NCBI GenBank assembly: GCA_937951975.1
Contig: CALGAJ010000314.1
Coordinates: forward strand, 1 to 8,818
DNA: 8,818 nt
DNA from: an uncultured Desulfotignum sp.
GTDB taxonomy: Bacteria; Desulfobacterota; Desulfobacteria; Desulfobacterales; Desulfobacteraceae
Direction: 5' to 3'
Positions 7,067-8,818 of the stretch are shown in pieces. The notes below the pieces were generated by a model. That model made no database searches. It saw only the letters and a list, made by a program, of their open reading frames with translations, and had not been told where the DNA came from. Position numbers and translations under genes: made by a program. Position 1 is the stretch's first letter, and each line of letters begins with the position of its first letter.

Positions 7067-7072
7067 AAATCA

Positions 7073-8080
7073 ATGAAACAAACCTCGATACGTGGTACCG
7101 GCATGTATGTCCCCCCCAATGTGGTGACCAATCGCGACCTTGAAAAAATGATGGATACCTCGGATGAATGGATCCGCCAGCGAACCGGTATCAAGCAGCG
7201 GTACTGGATCAGTGAAGATTGCGGCGCGTCCGATTTAGGAGCTGAAGCCGCCCGGATGGCCCTGGACGATGCCGGATGGCAGGTTGAAGATCTGGATTTC
7301 ATCATTTTTGCCACCTTGAGTCCGGATATCATGTTTCCGGGTTCCGGATGCCTGATGGCGGCCAAACTGGGCCTGGATAAAACCCCTGTACTGGATATCC
7401 GTCAACAGTGCACCGGTTTTTTATATGGCCTGGCCACCGCAGATGCCTATATCAAGTCCGGTCTTGCCGGCCGTGTTCTGCTGGTGGGCGGGGAAGTGCA
7501 TTCATCCGGCCTGGATAAAACCACCCGGGGACGGGATGTGACCGTGATATTCGGGGACGGGGCCGCTGCCGTCTGCCTGGAAGGGATAGACACGGATGAC
7601 AAAGTGGGATTGCTGGCATCGGCTTTGCATGCCGACGGCAATCATGCGGATTCGCTGATGACCGAACTGCCCGCATCCCGGTTGATGCAGCGTCTGCCTC
7701 CCGGCCTTCCCTTTGATGATCCCCGGTATTTTCCGGTGATGGATGGACCGGCGATTTTCAAGAAAGCCGTGAGAATGCTGCCCCTCGTCACCAAAGAAGC
7801 CCTGGAAAAAGCACAGATTTCTCTGGAAGAGATCGACCTGGTGGTGCCGCACCAGGCCAACAAACGGATCAACGAGGCCTATGGCCAGTTCATGAAACTG
7901 GATCCGTCCAAAATATTCCATAATATCGAAAAATACGGCAACACCACGGCAGCCAGTATCCCTCTGGCGCTTCACGAGGCCATGGCCCAGGAGCGGGTGG
8001 GCAAACCCGGGGACACCGTGCTGTTTCTGGGACTGGGTGCCGGTCTGACCTGGGGGGCGTCCATCTATCGGTTCTTTTAA
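7073..8080 (+). CDS. fabH: Beta-ketoacyl-ACP synthase III (FabH-type)
   Basis: Cytosolic enzyme that starts type II fatty-acid synthesis by condensing an acyl-CoA primer with malonyl-ACP. 335 residues from the ATG at 7073; the N-terminus MKQTSIRGTGMYVPPNVVTN matches the family. Catalytic triad: C113 (QQCTGF, nt 7409-7411), H260 (VPHQANKR) and N290 (YGNTTAAS), equivalent to C112/H244/N274 of E. coli. CoA-contact residues W33 and R37 (DEWIRQRTGI) are present, and the C-terminus LGAGLTWGASIYRF is standard. The Cys-to-His interval is about 15 residues longer than in E. coli, most likely in the region around MQRLPPGLPFDDPRY. Transcribed divergently from the liv operon; its stop overlaps the convergent pgi stop. 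Primer preference (acetyl or branched) cannot be read with confidence. A specialised KAS III paralogue remains possible, as no other fab gene is adjacent. Confidence 0.9.
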   Translation: MKQTSIRGTGMYVPPNVVTNRDLEKMMDTSDEWIRQRTGIKQRYWISEDCGASDLGAEAARMALDDAGWQVEDLDFIIFATLSPDIMFPGSGCLMAAKLGLDKTPVLDIRQQCTGFLYGLATADAYIKSGLAGRVLLVGGEVHSSGLDKTTRGRDVTVIFGDGAAAVCLEGIDTDDKVGLLASALHADGNHADSLMTELPASRLMQRLPPGLPFDDPRYFPVMDGPAIFKKAVRMLPLVTKEALEKAQISLEEIDLVVPHQANKRINEAYGQFMKLDPSKIFHNIEKYGNTTAASIPLALHEAMAQERVGKPGDTVLFLGLGAGLTWGASIYRFF

Positions 8081-8818
8081 TCGATCCGGCCCTTGAACAG
8101 CGCTTTGAGGTAAAATCCAGTGACCGTATCCGGCGGTTCGCCGCCGGATGCATTTTCGGTATTTTGTTCTGCCATCTGCGCACGAATTCCGGATGCCAGT
8201 TTTTTGCCCAGTTCCACCCCGAACTGGTCAAAGGGATTGATGTTCAGCATAAATCCTTCATATACGGTCCTCGCTTCGTAAAAACACAACAGCAGCCCCA
8301 CGCTTTCCGGGGTCAGATCGGGAATCACCACCAGAGATGACGGCCGGTTGCCTGAAAATGACCGGGCCGGATTTTCATGTTCCCGGCCCCGGGCCAGTGC
8401 CTGTGTCTGGGCAATGAGGTTGGCCCACAGTTCCTGGTGATTGAAAACCCCTTTGGATGTGACCTGTTCCCCGGTATACCCCGGTTTGAGCACCCCGATG
8501 AATTCCACGGGAAATGCCGGGCCCTGGTGGGCCAGCTGAAAAAATGAATGCTGGGCATTGGTGCCGGGCTCTCCGAAAACAATGCTGCCGGCCGGGCAGG
8601 GCAGGGGTGTCCCGTGAATGTCCACGCTTTTTCCCAGGCTTTCCATGTAGACCTGCTGGACATGGGGAGCCAGTTTGGACAGGGCGCTGGAATAGGGAAT
8701 GATGGCCTGGGCCGTATATTTGAGTATCTGAACGTTCCAGATGCTGATCAACGCGGCGGTCAAAGGAATGTTTTCTTCCGCCGGGGCTTCCAGGGCATGC
8801 CGGTCCATCCGGGCGCAC
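8077..8818 (-). CDS. pgi: Glucose-6-phosphate isomerase, C-terminal part (5' end outside window)
   Basis: Interconverts glucose-6-phosphate and fructose-6-phosphate in glycolysis/gluconeogenesis. About 246 C-terminal residues are visible and the frame stays open to the last base, so the ATG at 8808 is internal. All three expected catalytic residues of this half are present: Glu in FGEPGTN (codon 8569-8571), His in FNHQELWANL (8437-8439) and Lys in GVELGKKLA (8203-8205). GEPGTNAQHSFFQLAHQG and INPFDQFGVELGK are the family signatures. The C-terminal tail has a polar, probably variable linker (ENASGGEPPDT) before VTGFYLKALFKGRID; its DNA forms a strong inverted repeat. The TAA stop shares TTAA with the fabH stop on the other strand. 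Confidence 0.93.
   Translation of the reverse strand, partial: CARMDRHALEAPAEENIPLTAALISIWNVQILKYTAQAIIPYSSALSKLAPHVQQVYMESLGKSVDIHGTPLPCPAGSIVFGEPGTNAQHSFFQLAHQGPAFPVEFIGVLKPGYTGEQVTSKGVFNHQELWANLIAQTQALARGREHENPARSFSGNRPSSLVVIPDLTPESVGLLLCFYEARTVYEGFMLNINPFDQFGVELGKKLASGIRAQMAEQNTENASGGEPPDTVTGFYLKALFKGRID
8126..8165 (+). terminator. Candidate intrinsic terminator for fabH, inside pgi
   Basis: Plus strand: TCCGGCGG and CCGCCGGA pair perfectly around a TTCG loop (8137-8140). An A-T pair extends this to 9 bp, and a G-U and G-C pair take it to about 11 (8126-8151). The stem is followed by ATTTT, CGGT and ATTTT, a broken U-run. It begins 45 nt after the fabH stop. On the minus strand no T-run follows, so it should act only on fabH transcripts. 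The U-tract is imperfect, hence moderate confidence. Confidence 0.55.

Larger units (their letters stand above)
6764..7072. other. Divergent intergenic regulatory region between livK and fabH
   Basis: About 309 bp without a gene, clearly more AT-rich than the flanking coding DNA. It contains the livK ribosome binding site (AGGAGG, 6768-6773), the livK leader with inverted repeats (6790-6832), candidate livK promoters (6860-6911), a candidate fabH promoter (6946-6974) with an overlapping inverted repeat (6968-6987), and the fabH ribosome binding site (7062-7066). I saw no tRNA, small ORF with a ribosome binding site, or recognisable riboswitch. Confidence 0.8.

Noticed and set aside
7034..7072. 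Upstream ATG adding 13 residues to FabH
   Set aside because: It has no Shine-Dalgarno sequence, while the ATG at 7073 has AAGGA 6 nt upstream and gives the standard FabH N-terminus.

Overview
The window (8,818 bp, moderately GC-rich, tightly packed) looks like ordinary chromosome of a Gram-negative anaerobe. Protein style and gene mix suggest Desulfobacterota, probably near Desulfobacterales. That placement is an impression from sequence style, not a search result. There are no RNA genes, insertion sequences, CRISPR arrays, integrases or phage genes.

Layout. (1) Positions 1-1761, plus strand: the 3' part of a hybrid sensor histidine kinase (GAF-PAS-HisKA-HATPase-receiver), cut by the window start. 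(2) Positions 1764-6763, minus strand: a complete five-gene HAAT-family ABC importer operon, transcribed livK-livH-livM-livG-livF. It encodes a periplasmic binding protein, two permeases and two ATPases. The last genes overlap in the start/stop manner of translational coupling, and a strong hairpin lies in the 90-bp gap between livK and livH. (3) Positions 6764-7072: a divergent AT-rich regulatory region with candidate promoters in both directions and several inverted repeats. (4) Positions 7073-8080, plus strand: a beta-ketoacyl-ACP synthase III (FabH type) with the full Cys-His-Asn triad. (5) Positions 8077-8818, minus strand: the C-terminal part of glucose-6-phosphate isomerase, cut by the window end and overlapping the fabH stop codon in a shared TTAA.

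How the parts relate. LivK would capture a branched-chain amino acid or similar ligand in the periplasm, LivH/LivM carry it across the inner membrane, and LivG/LivF supply the ATP-driven power stroke. FabH starts fatty-acid synthesis from an acyl-CoA primer. Its divergent pairing with a branched-chain-type importer raises the modest possibility of a link through branched acyl-CoA primers, which is inference only. Both convergent gene pairs have essentially no intergenic space, so the transcripts must terminate inside each other's coding DNA. A good terminator candidate for fabH does lie inside the pgi coding region.

I found no previously undescribed system. The points worth a second look are regulatory: the terminator embedded in pgi, the livK-livH hairpin, and the repeats in the divergent promoter region.
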